Below the pieces are notes generated by a model, which was given only the letters and a program-made list of their open reading frames with translations, was not told where the DNA came from and ran no database searches. A DNA stretch of 64,000 nt from contig JAXRKN010000038.1 of NCBI GenBank assembly GCA_038502055.1, forward strand, positions 310,001 to 374,000, given 5' to 3'. This document shows, piece by piece, positions 1 to 12,529 of this stretch; the first letter of the stretch is position 1; every line of letters starts with the position of its first letter. Position numbers and translations under genes: made by a program. This stretch comes from Tanytarsus gracilentus. Lineage: Eukaryota; Arthropoda; Insecta; Diptera; Chironomidae.

Positions 1-1369
1 AGTCATATTCAAAATATGATGCACACCAACTACAGTGGGAGCTCAAAACTACATTTTATATGAGACACTGGATCTTGCGGAACCGATGATCCAAAAAATT
101 TGAAACTTATGTCAGTAATAGTTCATTAGCTATTCTAACTCTGTGAATTTTTTCAGATTTTTTAGAAGTTGTTTTCATCACAAACTGACCCATATTTTGA
201 TTTTCAGCCAGTATCCACTTTCGGAACTATGGTCGATTTCAGACCAAGACATGATTTATTTCAAAAATGAAAAATGCCAGTTAGTTGCATTTTTAATGAA
301 TTATTTAAAAAATATAACATGTAGAACATTATTAATCTTTGTTAAAAGTCTAACGCCGAAACTTCATTTTTACCAAAGTGGCACTACTGGTCGACCATGA
401 TTAGCAGCCTCAAAAATCGTCAATGTCAATCGATTCCTGGTCAAATTATGAGTTCAACGATACCCATGAAGCCATATAAGAGAAAATTTGTATGAAAAAT
501 GGACGTTATGGCTGTCCGTGGCATGACCTATGGTCATGACCCAAAAAATTCTTATTGCCTGCTCATATAGACCCTCAGAGCTACGATCTGGTGAAAACCC
601 GAAGTCTCTAGGTAGCTCAGGGGATGAGATCTCGAAGGTGCATACTGACGGACAGACGAAAGACTGACGGATAGATGAGCACATAAGCGTTCCCACAACT
701 TTGTTGGGCTACGCTAAAATTATCCTTATATTTTAAGTTTCAGTTCAACTCATATTTTTTGTGATCGTTCACTCAATTATTTTTTTTAACATAATTTTAC
801 CATCATTGACCATTTAAAAGCACCAACCAAGCTTGTCATGCCTTAATTCAGTTGGCTTATAACATTTTTAATGGTTCTAAGTAACAAATAATGTAAATCA
901 GTAAAATTTTAGATGTAAATTTTCCCCTTTAAAATATCTTAAAAAACTTCCGAATTTAGGAAAAAAAACTTCCGACTAAAGGAATTTTTATTCCGAGTTT
1001 AGGCGGGATATGTTTCAATGAATTTAGCAATGAAAACGTGGATAAAAATACTTGAAAGTGGTCTCATTTTAAAGGGAAAGAAGTAAATTTTTCATTGGCT
1101 GTGTCACTAATTTTTTTGGTGCCGTTAAAAGTCTCAACAATCTATGTTTTGTCAAAATTTTCAGAAAACTTCCGACTAAAAGACGTTTCACCCTAGTCAT
1201 AAAAAATAATTAACATAAACCAGAGTCATTCAACCCTTGAAAAAATTATCTACAATTCATGCAAGAATAAAAGACGACAGACTTAATCTTCATAGACGAT
1301 ATTATAATTTTTCCTCTTTCTGTTTTATTTTCTTCTTCATATGAACGCATGCATGGACACATTCATTAG
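1..1369. other. 5' flank or intron of the neprilysin-type gene; probable degenerate repeat
   Basis: No coding exon is recognisable here. Because the first neprilysin exon starts inside the conserved domain, this stretch is probably part of a long upstream intron. Positions 380-715 look like a dispersed-repeat remnant: the base composition is more balanced than the surroundings and includes a GACGGACAGACGAAAGACTG-type run near 644-672. Three or four copies of the short motif ACTTCCGA(A/C)T occur near 945, 968 and 1167. I could not find terminal repeats or a target duplication, so the repeat call is weak. Confidence 0.35.
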
Positions 1370-4300
1370 GTATTAGCAGATCAGCAACAAGTTATCTTAA
1401 AGCAGGTTCTCGAAGAGCCAATTGACAATAAAGATAATGAAGCTACAATTAAGGCAAAAACCTTTTATAAGAGCTGTATGGATCTCCGTAAGTTTTCCAA
1501 TCATCGAGGGGGTTGTACGAAAGTTTTGTCGACTCTTTTTAGATTTTATTAAAATCATTTTAATTAGAATTTAAAATTGAAAATAAAAATTGATAAATTT
1601 TAAAGTCACACAACTTTTGTACACACCCCAAATTAATCCCCCTTTTTATCAAAAGATGAGAAAAGTTTTAACGAGAACCACTTTTGTCTCTCGCAGCTGA
1701 GATTCGTAAGATAGGAGATCAGCCACTTCGTGATATTCTAAAGAGTTTGGGTGGATGGCCAGTTATCGAGTCTAATTGGAAGCCACCGAATGTGAGCGTG
1801 GAAAAGCTTATGGGGAGGCTGAGAGGCGAATATAGTGAGCCTGTATTAATTGAGCTTTATGTCGGTGCTGACGATAAAAATTCTTCTATGAATATTCTTC
1901 AGGTGAGTTCAAGAATAAATTTATCGTTACGTAATTTACAATCGACTTCCAATCAAATTGAATCTTTTCAGTTCTATAAAGTAATAAATTCAATTTAAAT
2001 CTCACCCATTTACAGTTAGATCAGCTAGTTTTGGCATTGCCAAGTCGGGATTATTATTTAAAGGCGAGCAGTGAGGGTGATTTAAAAGCATACCATCGCT
2101 ACATGACACAGACTGCAATTCTCCTCGGAGCGAGTGCTGAGAGTGCAGCTCGTGATTTGGAGCATGTTGTAATGTTCGAAAAGAAATTAGCAAATGTAAG
2201 CAAGAAAATTTAATTTCGTAAACTGTCACATGCCAATTTGTCAAATTGAAATTTCACTTTTTTCTGTTGGCAGGCATCGATTCCGGAGGTCGACAGGCAT
2301 GATACATCGGCAATTTATCGTAAATTGACCCTGCTCGATTTGCAGCGAGAAGTGCCACAGCTCAATTGGCGGGAGTATTTGCAGGAGACACTCGGTGATG
2401 TTCAATTGAAGAATGACGAGGAGGTGGTTGTTTACGCAATGCCATATCTCGTGCAGATGGGGAGAATTTTGCAGGAAACTGATCGTCGCATTATCCATAA
2501 TTACATGATTTGGAGACTGGTGAGTGTCATGAAGGGTGTGAGGGAACAATTTATTTAGGGGTTGGACACTTTATGTTAATTAAATGGCTTTTTTACTAAA
2601 GTTTCATATTTTTTAGTTTATAAATTTTTTTTAAAAGCTTTTGATTGAAAACTTTAAACTTTTTCAAAAGCTGCTAAGCTTTAAATTTTTATAATTTTTA
2701 AAAGCTTTAATTTTAATCTGTTTAGAAACTTCTAAATTGAAACTTTTTCCAAAGCTTTAGAAATCAAGCTTTTTAAAGCTTAATATGTTTAAAATCTTTC
2801 TTCATGATTAAAATCCTTCGATAGTGTTCCCTCCCCTTTTTCCATCACAAACTGTCACCCCCAAAAATTTAATGTCTATTTACAGGTGATGTCGATTATG
2901 ACGCACATGATCGATGACTATCAGCGAGAACGTGTCGAATTTAGGAAAATTCTGTTAGGCATTCAATCGGAACGTCATAGATGGTGAGCCTTCGATAATT
3001 CGATTATCCATTTTCCCCCATTTCACAATTCTCATTCAATCTCGCTTCGACAAATTTCCTAACTGAAGGTCACAATGCGTGGAATGGACGAACAAGAAAC
3101 TCGGCATGGCTGTTGGTGCTTTATTCATTCGAGATAACTTTAATCACGAGAGCAAGGAAGTGGCATTGGAAATGATTCACACTATAAGGCAAGCGTTTAA
3201 TGAACTTTTGGCAGACATTCATTGGATGGACGATGAGACGAGGGCAGTTGCGAAGGAGAAAGCAGATGCCATGAATGAACGAATTGGATATCCGGAAATT
3301 TTAACTAATCGCACTGAGCTACAGAAAGAATACATTAATGTGAGTCTCATTTGTCTCTCTCTCTCTGTCGCTTAATTAATTTTTTGCCATTCATAAATCT
3401 TCACAGCTCACCATTGAGGACAATCATTTTATGAATAATATTTTTCATATTTTACGATGGGATGCACACCGTAATTTAGACCTACTGAGAAAGTCCGTCG
3501 ATAAAGGTGCGTGGAGATTTAAAAATCAAGGGATGCAAATTGTGCAGTCATAAAGTTTCCGTCCTTTGGCGAAAAAATAATAATTTAAAATCTCATTAAC
3601 TAAATTTCTGTCTCGTTATGACAAAAAATCGCATTAACAGAAAAATGGTCCACGGAACCAGCTGTGGTCAATGCCTTCTACAATCCAAATAAAAATGACA
3701 TTGGTAAGCACCGCAGTATTTTTTGGAATTGCTCCAACAAACAACTCAAATTAAACCCATCCGCACAACAATGAGAAAAAAAACTTTCTTATTACAGTTT
3801 TCCCTGCCGGCATCTTGCAGCCGTTATTCTATAGTCAAAACTTCCCCAAATCCCTTAACTACGGCGGTATAGGAGTTGTCATTGGACACGGTAAGCCATT
3901 ATTCGCATTCTTTTTATGTTTTCCTCTCCATCTTGAGCTCAATTTGCGAGAATGTCTTTAATGATGGACAAAAACAAAAATATTTTTTCATCTGAACAGA
4001 AATTACGCACGGCTTCGATGACAAAGGAAGGCAATTTGATCTTGTTGGCAACATGAAACAATGGTGGAATAATGCGACAATTAAAAACTTCCGAGAGAGA
4101 GCGCAATGCATCATTGATCAATACTCGAAATATAGAATAGATGAGGTTGGCTTGTTTATGAATGGACGAATGACGCAGGGCGAAAATATTGCCGTAAGTT
4201 TTTGAGTTTTTCAATGCAAGAAAAATGTTTTTAAAAAAATTTAAACTGAAATTTCAGTTCAATTATTTAAATTGCGTCGTTAAACTTTTAAAACAAGTCC

Positions 4301-4750
4301 AACTTGAATGTTATTCATTTTGTCATTAATTTCTGCATAAATTGTCAATTAACCCCATTATGTCTAATCTCGTTTCAACTATCAGGACAATGGAGGCTTA
4401 AAGCAGAGTTTTCGAGCATACAAAAAGTGGGTTGCAGCACATGGCGAGGAGCCTGGATTGCCTGGCCTTAATCTCACACATGATCAGCTTTTCTTTCTCA
4501 ATTATGCACAAATCTGGTGTGGATCAATGAGACCCGAAGATGCTCTAACTAAAATTCGAAGCTCCGTTCATTCGCCTGGAATTATTCGAGTCATCGGGCC
4601 ACTCTCGAATTCAAAGGACTTTGCAGAAGCTTACAAGTAAGACTTGCATGATTTATTCAATGCTGCATTTTTCCTCATATGAACATTTTCTTTCACAGAT
4701 GTCCCATTGGCAGTCGAATGAATCCTGTGCAAAAGTGCAGTGTGTGGTAA
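1370..4750 (+). CDS. Neprilysin-type zinc metallopeptidase (M13 family), 5'-incomplete
   Basis: M13 peptidases are type II membrane or secreted zinc endopeptidases that cut and inactivate small extracellular peptides. Twelve exons join in frame: 1370-1487, 1697-1902, 2016-2195, 2274-2519, 2886-2983, 3069-3339, 3407-3506, 3641-3713, 3798-3890, 4000-4193, 4386-4635 and 4699-4750. They encode 626 residues, against about 700-780 for the family, so roughly the first 130 (cytoplasmic tail, membrane anchor, start of the ectodomain) lie upstream. Diagnostic motifs are all present: NAFY substrate-binding motif (exon 8), zinc site HEITH whose first His is split from the rest by the intron after 3890, GENIAD carrying the third zinc ligand across exons 10/11, and the C-terminal CxxW box ending the protein. 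Nothing suggests loss of catalysis. A polyadenylation signal AATAAA follows at 4762. Which insect Nep paralogue this is cannot be decided here. Confidence 0.93.
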
Positions 4751-6547
4751 ACGAAGAGAGAAATAAATTATTTAGCTTAAATTCAACACATTTCTAAATG
4801 TACAAAAGAAAATTGGAAGAGAAAAAAAAATTGTAAATAAATTTAAATTTCATATCATTCAAAGTTGTAACTCACACACACACACACTTCTAGAATTTCT
4901 ACTAAAAAATCTCTTTTTTGAATGTGAAATAAAAAAATATAAAAATTTATTTACTTAACGACATAACAAAAAAAAAGAGAATGAAAATTATGAATGTTTG
5001 TGTTTTTGAAATATTATTCAAAAGTTATGTGAAAAAAAAAGAAAAAGAAGAAAATATATATATGAGAAATTTATACTAAAAACCATTCGTTGCTCTTAAA
5101 TTCTATTTATTTTTTTGTGAGAGCATCGTGTTTTAATGTGTGGACTTGCAATTGCATATTTTATCATAAATCATCATGCCATAAAACGTGCAGCATCATT
5201 CACCATCTTTACGCTACATGAAATAAGATATTATCGCATGGCGGTACGCGAGAATGTACTTTAAAATCCTCTCAAGCAGACATATGTGAGGGTAATGGAT
5301 ATGAGTGTGGCGCAGAGTGAACAGAAAAGCTTTTAAAAAGGTGCAAGCAGAGTGAACTCAACGATGAATGTTTTTTGGGTTTCTAAAAGCCTGCTTTGAT
5401 TTTTTACACTTCCAACAGGCTCTTTTGATAAATTATTTTTAAAAGCTTTTGTTACGTAAATCATTGACTAAATCTGTCAGTAGGCTTTTTCACGATAAAC
5501 TTTTTAACCGGTTTTTTACGTAAATTTTTTCAACAAAAAAAAATTTAAATCAAAATTATATTTACAGTTAATTGCGAATCTCCGCTTCCTTCTCTTGTTC
5601 CGCCAAAAGGAAGACCTCAGTGAAATTTTTCTACAGCAATCTCTTCCACATTAATATTTAATGCTGATACCTAATGTGCGTATCTCGCTCTCTCATAAAA
5701 TTTTCATGCTTGTCAGACTTATGATTTTTTATTATGCAAAGGAGATGAAACAAGGTTCGAGTCATAAAAAAAAGAAAGAAAACAGCATATTTTTATGACA
5801 GTGATTTTGAAAAATTTCACTTAACAAGAATTGATTTGATTGACGAAAATAACAATGAAGATTATGATGCACGGTGCTATTGTCAATGATCATAAAGAAA
5901 ATTAAAAGAGTTTTCCTTTTGACATGGATCGGATGTAAAATTTTCCCTTCCATTTTTTTATTACATAACTCACAAAACAACCTCGAAAGCTTAAAGAGTT
6001 TAGAGCGTACTGCATTAACGGTGTTTTGCTGTCGTAACAAAATTGAAAGCATCTGTACGGAATAATTTTCCATTTTAATCAACGCCGTGAAGGGATTAAA
6101 TGTCTGCGGTTGGTGATTATTATGAATTATTATCATTTTTACTGCAGATGTTCGAGGTAATAACGTCGTCTTATGGTTGCGTTCCAGTACAAAGTAAAAT
6201 TGTATGTTTCTTCTTTGCAGATAAAAGCGAACAATTTTGTGACCACAAATTTCATTTAACTTGGCTCACCAATCTCTCCAGCCCACTCTCAAACAAACTC
6301 AACCACTCGTGTTCATTCGAAAACCAAACTCATGTTCACAATCAATTAAATTTAAATCATATATACGAAAGTACTCACCACACTACCCTCTCGCATGGTG
6401 AACACCGAACAAATTAAAAAAATCTCATTCATCATGGTGGATTCTACAAAAGCTCTTTTAACCAACCCTTCTTTAATAATTTTTTTTGTTAAATTTCTCT
6501 TCTATCACTACTAATTTTTTAATTGCAAAAATTTCTTCGATAAGAAT

Positions 6548-6836
6548 TAGAGATCCTGACGATGAGCATCGGTTCGATGATCGATGATCATTTTTTTTCC
6601 GATGACACCGATGCGAAAAAAATTTTTGTGATTTTTAAAAAATTAAATTAAAATTTATAATTTTAATTAATGTTTTTAATGTCACTTTAATAAACAAATC
6701 TTCAAATATTAATATTGTAAAACGGCAGGTATCAAAATAATTGTTTTTGAGAACAATTTCATGTACCAAACAAAACTTTTAACCTTTCCCCCATTCATTT
6801 TGTTTACTCGCATAATCGATGATTTAAGGATCTCTA
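6548..6836. mobile_element. 289-bp non-autonomous hAT-type element (MITE)
   Basis: The ends are inverted repeats: TAGAGATCCT at the left and its reverse complement at the right, identical over 10 bp. Immediately outside lies a perfect 8-bp direct duplication, ATAAGAAT, at 6540-6547 and 6837-6844. An 8-bp target duplication with a TAGAG-type terminus is the signature of hAT-superfamily transposition. Just inside the left end is a short array of GATGATC/CGATGA repeats of the kind hAT transposases bind. The interior is AT-rich with no open frame, so it depends on a transposase encoded elsewhere. Confidence 0.82.
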
Positions 6837-9800
6837 ATAAGAATACTTTCGAGGATAATTTTTTTCTTTTATCCAAGATTCTTAATTAATTTAATAAAAT
6901 TATTTTTAGATCTGTCAATCTCCTCACGCTTGAACTGTTTTATGAATTTTTCCTACTTTTTTCTTGTTGAAAGTATTATTAAAAAATATGATAAAATTCT
7001 CGCTATTTTTTTCTATTTATTTAATGCTAAAATTAATGTTTACGTGTGGAAATCACTGAGAAATAAATTAAATTAATATTTTTGTGAGTGTGAGGAGATT
7101 GACAGTTAAAAGTTAAGTTCCCTTCGAATTCAAATTTTTTTTAACCGTTGGTTGTTAATTGCATTTTTTGTTATAAATATTAAAATTTATTATTGAATAT
7201 TTTTTAATCGAATTGTGGAATTTTCATAAAAGTTAAAATTAAGTGAGGAATTTTGATTAATTATTTAAAATAGTAAGTAAAAAATGAACGTTATGGGAGT
7301 TACAGGAACTTTAGGGTTTCATTAATTTTGGATATCATATAAAGTTAGATTACTTAATGCTGCAATAACTTCAGACAGAATTAATTTGAAAGAATTTAAA
7401 ATGTTTTAGTCGCTAATTTAATTTTTTTTATAAATCTTCCACATGTGAATAAAAATTATTTTTTCAACGGATTTGAATTTTTTGAATTTTTTCTCGAAGG
7501 GTTAGACTTTGAGTAAAAATTTGATGCAACATTATCAGAGAACTTCCCTCATACCTTCATGAATGGGTTTCGCAGGACACTGAAATTAATAATTTTTGCG
7601 ATTGAGAAAAAAAGGGCAATCAATGACTCTTGTGTGGAGGCGATGAAGGGACGAAAAAAAAGTATTGAGTGGGTGTTAAAGTGATCCACGTGGAAATTCG
7701 ATAAAAAATTTGAGCTCAATTGTTTAGTCATTAAGTATCTTAGCGCAAAAAAATATAAAAGGTATCGAATTCCTAGATGAGGGTTCAGGTACGCCAGTCA
7801 ATGGATTTTTTTTTGATTTATGCTTTGGATTTATGTGGGCTTTCCAAATGATGCTGAAATTTTTAACTTGATTAAAAACTTTAAAAAATAAAATACTTTT
7901 TTAAATAATAAAAAACCGTTAAATTATTTTTACTAAAATCTTCAATTTTACCTTAAATTATATTTTTTTATAGCCTGAAGGATAAATGCGAAAAATGACT
8001 CTTCAAAATGAAAAACACAAGCTCATAAAATGGTCAGTTAATGTTTCATTCGGGACAAAAAGCAGAACCCTTCACAGCTTTAAAAGACGACTCATGCTTT
8101 TATTTTTTCCTCGTATACATGTAGACATAAAATTTTTAATAGAAAATTTCCTCTTCCACGCTGAGAAAGCATTTTATTAATATCGAAAGTCACAGGGGGG
8201 CTATAAAAAGAGCAATGGCTTGCATGCATACATGCAATTTTCAGGTCTTTATGTTTCCTTATGACTTCTAAGCATCCAGCAAAAGACTTTAACACGAAAA
8301 GGATTTTTTATAACACTCAAGCTATTGTGCTATTGGGGGAAATTCCAACAGTCACGTAGAGTCCAAAAATTTATTCAAGCATCAAAAAATATTTTTTTAG
8401 ATCTATTTATAAAAATGGAATGATATATTTTTCGAAGGTTATGTACATGAATAAATGAAATCATCTTCAGGTCACACCCACACGTTGAAATCACCCCCTT
8501 TCTGATTAGGGTTAGAAATGCATGAATTTTCATGCATCACTTTATATTTTCCTGAATCTTCTGCTCAATCACAAAATATTTTTTCATCAAGTTCTTGCAC
8601 AACACTAGAAAAAATTCGATTTTCTTTTAAATCCCTCAGAAATGAATTTATTCAAGAGTAAATTCGGTCAAGAATGAGTAGATTACTTGGACTTTCAGTA
8701 TGATAATATAAAAATTATTCGTTTAATTTTTGATAAATTTGTTAAATTTCAAAATTAAACTCTCTTGAAATTTTTAAAATTTTCCACCCTCCATGGCCAC
8801 TCGAGCATGCTAGGTATATATAAAATTGTTATTGCTTGTTTTCTCTCTTAATCCACTCGTTTACGTTTACCCATGCGGCAATGTAATATCCAAGTTTTCT
8901 CCCCTTTTTCCATCCAAGCAGCATGAAATTTTTCATTTCAACAACAATGAATAATAAGAAGAGGAGACTGCAAGGTGGAGAAAGGGAAATTAATTTTCGT
9001 GACTTATGAAACGCACGAAAGAAAAGGATAAAACTGTGCTCGAACAACTTTCGTGGCTGTATTAGTAGTTTGTAATCCCAAGATTGTCGTTAATTCCATC
9101 GCATCCATCGCTCATCGTTATGTTCGTACTCATTTTCATCCCGCGCGTGTGCTTCCACTAAATGATTTAAATGTCATTAAATTATCGCTAGAAATTTTAA
9201 AATGACACGTGTCTTCAAGACAAAAAATCATTGTCTTCCAAAGTTTTAAATAAAAATTCCTGGATTTTATTTTTTAAAAAATCCAAGAATTTTGAGTTAC
9301 TTAAAAATAATTCCTGGATTTCAAAATTTCCTAGTTAGCCTTCGATTTTTCTTCAGTCTTATAATGACACAACTTTTCATCTCGATATCAAAATAAAAGA
9401 GCAAAATGAAGTGGAAAACTTTTCACTCTCATGAGGCAATTCTGCTTTAAAAAGGCAGAGTATGAATTGAAAAGCAAATATTAAGAAAATATTTTTCCTT
9501 TATACCGCTTTGTGTATTTGCATTCGCTCGCTTTCAGCACAACAAGCAGAACCTTCGTGTATAATTTCATTGAATCAAATAATTTTTGCTCCATTATGCT
9601 AGATCAAATAGAAAAAAGTATATAAAATTTTTCATTCACTGTGTGCTCTTCAAATATGCTTTTCAAAGGTAGAATTTTCTTTAGGATTTTTTTGATGTTT
9701 GTGTTGGTTTTTTTAAAAGTTAAACATAAAAAATTGTTCAAATTTAGTGAATGCAGAATTTTTAAAAAATGAATATTTAAACACGTTTTTGACTTTAAAG

Positions 9801-10209
9801 ATTTAATAAATTGATGTTTGAATTTAACATTTAAGTTTCCGAGAAATATTCTTTAGTAAAATTCGATTAAATATCCAGGAATCAAATTTATATACATGAA
9901 AAAAGTTATCGTGAATATTTCGACAGATTTCCCAACAATTCAAACTTTTCACAGCTACAGGCGAAAATAAAAATTCATTCCATATTTTTCAATTCATAAA
10001 AGAGAGATTCAGGAAGTGTTTAATAAAATGTTCAACACATCCCCTCTGTTACTTTATGCTGCATATACAGGATCACATTTTTTAATATAAAAGCGATAGA
10101 AAAATTTATAGCCTATTGTTTGTAGATTTTTTCCAGGTGCCTGCTGTTCATATGTTTGATGTGCTCACATATGTATAGTGCTATGAATATTTTTTTTATG
10201 ACTGACACT

Positions 10210-10603
10210 TAGGGGTTTCGGCGGGATCCCGGGATCCCGAAATCCCGGGGAATCCCGGACAGTTTTTCAATCCCGAGATCCCGCGTTTTTTCTTCGGGAT
10301 CCCGGGATTTAAAAATATCTAAATTTTTCACTAATTTGTCGTTATTTTTTGAAATACGAAGGGGAATAAATTTTTTAATTATAAGCAACAAGTATAGATT
10401 TCGATATTAAAATAAAGGTTTAAAAGTGCACGATTATTTTAACAAGAAATAATTTTTTTGCATGACGGAAGTGCTGAAAATTGAGGGAAGATATTTCCTT
10501 TTTTAAATGAAATCCCGTTTTCGGGATCCCGGGATCCCGGGTTTACAGGTCTTTCAGTCCCGGGATCCCGAAATTTGAAATCCCGGGATTTTCGAAACCT
10601 CTA
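10210..10603. mobile_element. 394-bp non-autonomous hAT-type element with GGGATCCC subterminal arrays
   Basis: Terminal inverted repeats TAGGGGTTTCG (left) and TAGAGGTTTCG (right, read inward) match at 10 of 11 positions. A perfect 8-bp target duplication CTGACACT flanks the element at 10202-10209 and 10604-10611. Both ends carry clusters of the palindrome GGGATCCC/CCCGGGATCCCG (10222-10310 and 10510-10588), unlike any neighbouring sequence. The middle is AT-rich and non-coding. The perfect target duplication makes this a confident transposition footprint; the hAT superfamily assignment rests on duplication length and terminus. Confidence 0.88.
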
Positions 10604-11232
10604 CTGACACTGGCTCCTTTGAGTGCAAACATATACAAAGAGAGAGAAATATCTGTGTACTGCCAGTGATGACATAAAAGCGGATTGCATCATCTATATT
10701 GTTTAGTAAAATGCCTCACAGACACAAAACACAAATTCAAAGACACAGAAAATTTTATTAATTAAAGAAATATAAACTCAGTCGGACTAAAATTGGAAAT
10801 TTCTCCTGTCAAACTGAAAAAGTCATAAATTTCTAATGCACAATTGCTTTTCGGACATAAATAATTTTCCGATAAAGGTACAATCTTGTCGAGATAAAAT
10901 GTTTTTTTTCATCTGAAAAAGTCAAATTGCATGATGAGGCGCACACACTCTACATAATGAAAAATTTCCCTCTCGCCTTCACTCTCATTGAATATTTAAC
11001 AGCTTTTTAATTGCTCTAGAACAAAATTATGCTACAAAATTTAAACTCTGCAGAGAGAGCGGCAAACTTTCACATAATTGGTTCATTGTTTGTCTTCATT
11101 AACATAGATTTGCATTTTGAATCATCTTTTTATTTTGGGGGCAGGAGAAAAAGGAGATTTTTACTCTCACACAAAAACTTTCCAGGATGAAACAAGAGAG
11201 CAAATGAATTTCATATCGGAGGTCATCACATT

Positions 11233-12180
11233 TTACATTTTATTATCATCATCTTCTCCCTTAACAAACACTTGCAGCATGCGATGAAATCCTTTTGGCA
11301 AATTGCTTTGTTTTAAAATCTCATTATCGCTTATGCACCAACTTTCCTTAAATCCAATTTCATCGCTGAGTAAATAAGCTTCAAATTGTTCGGGCTTTAG
11401 CTTGATGCTCTTATAATTCTTCAGTATCTCTGCAGTTAGCTTACTGCGCTTTTTGTAATTACTAAAGGGTTGAGCTTCAAGTATGAGGATGCCGTTCGGT
11501 TGAAGCTGCTTAAAAATTCGCTTGAACATGAACTTGATTCCATCATCGCCAAAGTTCAAATGAATCCATTTTGTAACGGATAAACAGAGAATTGTATCGT
11601 AATTTGGCTTCTCTAATTCCACTAAACTTCGGTCTTTGAGTATGTAATTGGCCTAGATTAAAATAAATCTTAATGATTAAATTGTACTGAATGAATTTAA
11701 ATCCTAGGATTAATATTTAATCTCACGATTCAAAGATTAAGATTAAAACTTACAGTACGAAAAGTTACAGCATTCAGCACTTCCGTGAGATTAGCATCGA
11801 GCTTCTGTTTTTCGACTTGCCTCCTCGCTGTGTTTATAAGCTCTGAATCAATATCAACTCCTATTATTGTCGATGGTTTAAATTTTTTAGCGACATTTAT
11901 TGTGATGAATCCTGAATTACATCCAATATCAAGGATTTTCTTTCCTCTGAAGTATTCTGGATGTTGGTCCATTAGCTGTAGTCGAATGTCTGTTTGTTCA
12001 TTTCCACCACCGAGCCTCTTGAAGTAATAATTTCTATAATTTCCATATTTGAAATCTTCATCTCGTTTTATTTTGATTTTTACCGCTAAAAATATTATTT
12101 TAGATTGTATTTGATTGAAATACGATTTAACCACACTCACATTTACCATTTTGAGATGCTTTAGATGTCGATGCTTCCAT
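11233..12180 (-). CDS. Bin3/MePCE-type RNA methyltransferase
   Basis: Bin3-family enzymes use S-adenosylmethionine to methylate RNA 5' phosphates; MePCE caps 7SK snRNA and BCDIN3D methylates 5'-monophosphates. Three exons in transcript order (12147-12180, 11754-12085, 11652-11233) give 261 residues. The start is the ATG at 12180, which opens a 34-nt exon spliced in frame to the body. Seen in the protein: a KYGNYxNYY entry motif, the SAM-binding LDIGCNSG loop with acidic GVDID about 20 residues later, LCLSVTKWIHLNFGD, and LKPEQF near the C-terminus, all typical of the Bin3 domain. It is close to the bare domain, shorter than MePCE (nearly 700 residues in human), and lacks a long N-terminal extension. 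By sequence it looks nearer MePCE than BCDIN3D, but orthology is not settled. It lies 349 bp downstream of SMC3 on the same strand. Confidence 0.88.
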
Positions 12181-12529
12181 TTGATTGCTTAAATTCTCTA
12201 AACAAGGCATTAAAATTATTAAAAATTAAGAAAAATACTTTTAAACGTTTTGTTGATATTTTTTTCTATCGGGGACAATTTTAAAGTTTCGTCACTAAAA
12301 AAGGAAATGACAGGTAACATTTAAAATTCAAATTAATTTTTATCGTTTAAAATCTTTATTTTTAAATATCTTCTACATAATTTTTTTATTGGTAAGAATA
12401 GAAATCGAGAAGTTTTTCTTTAAATGTTAATTGATTTTCATTTTTTTACATCAATTGTTAGTTTTCCTTCATGAAAAAAAGTGAAATATTTTAGGCTTAA
12501 AATTTTCTATATACACGATAGTCTCCTCT
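12181..12529. other. Spacer between SMC3 and the Bin3-type gene
   Basis: This 349-bp AT-rich stretch should hold the SMC3 3' untranslated region and the promoter of the Bin3-type gene, which follows it on the minus strand. No further element was recognised. Confidence 0.5.

Larger units (their letters stand above)
4751..11232. other. Gene-free intergenic region with two hAT-type elements
   Basis: This is about 6.5 kb of AT-rich DNA between the neprilysin-type gene and the Bin3-type methyltransferase. The open frames are short, low-complexity and without family resemblance. It contains a (CA)n run near 4871-4887 and the two short hAT-type elements listed separately. No RNA gene or promoter can be supported. 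Confidence 0.6.
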
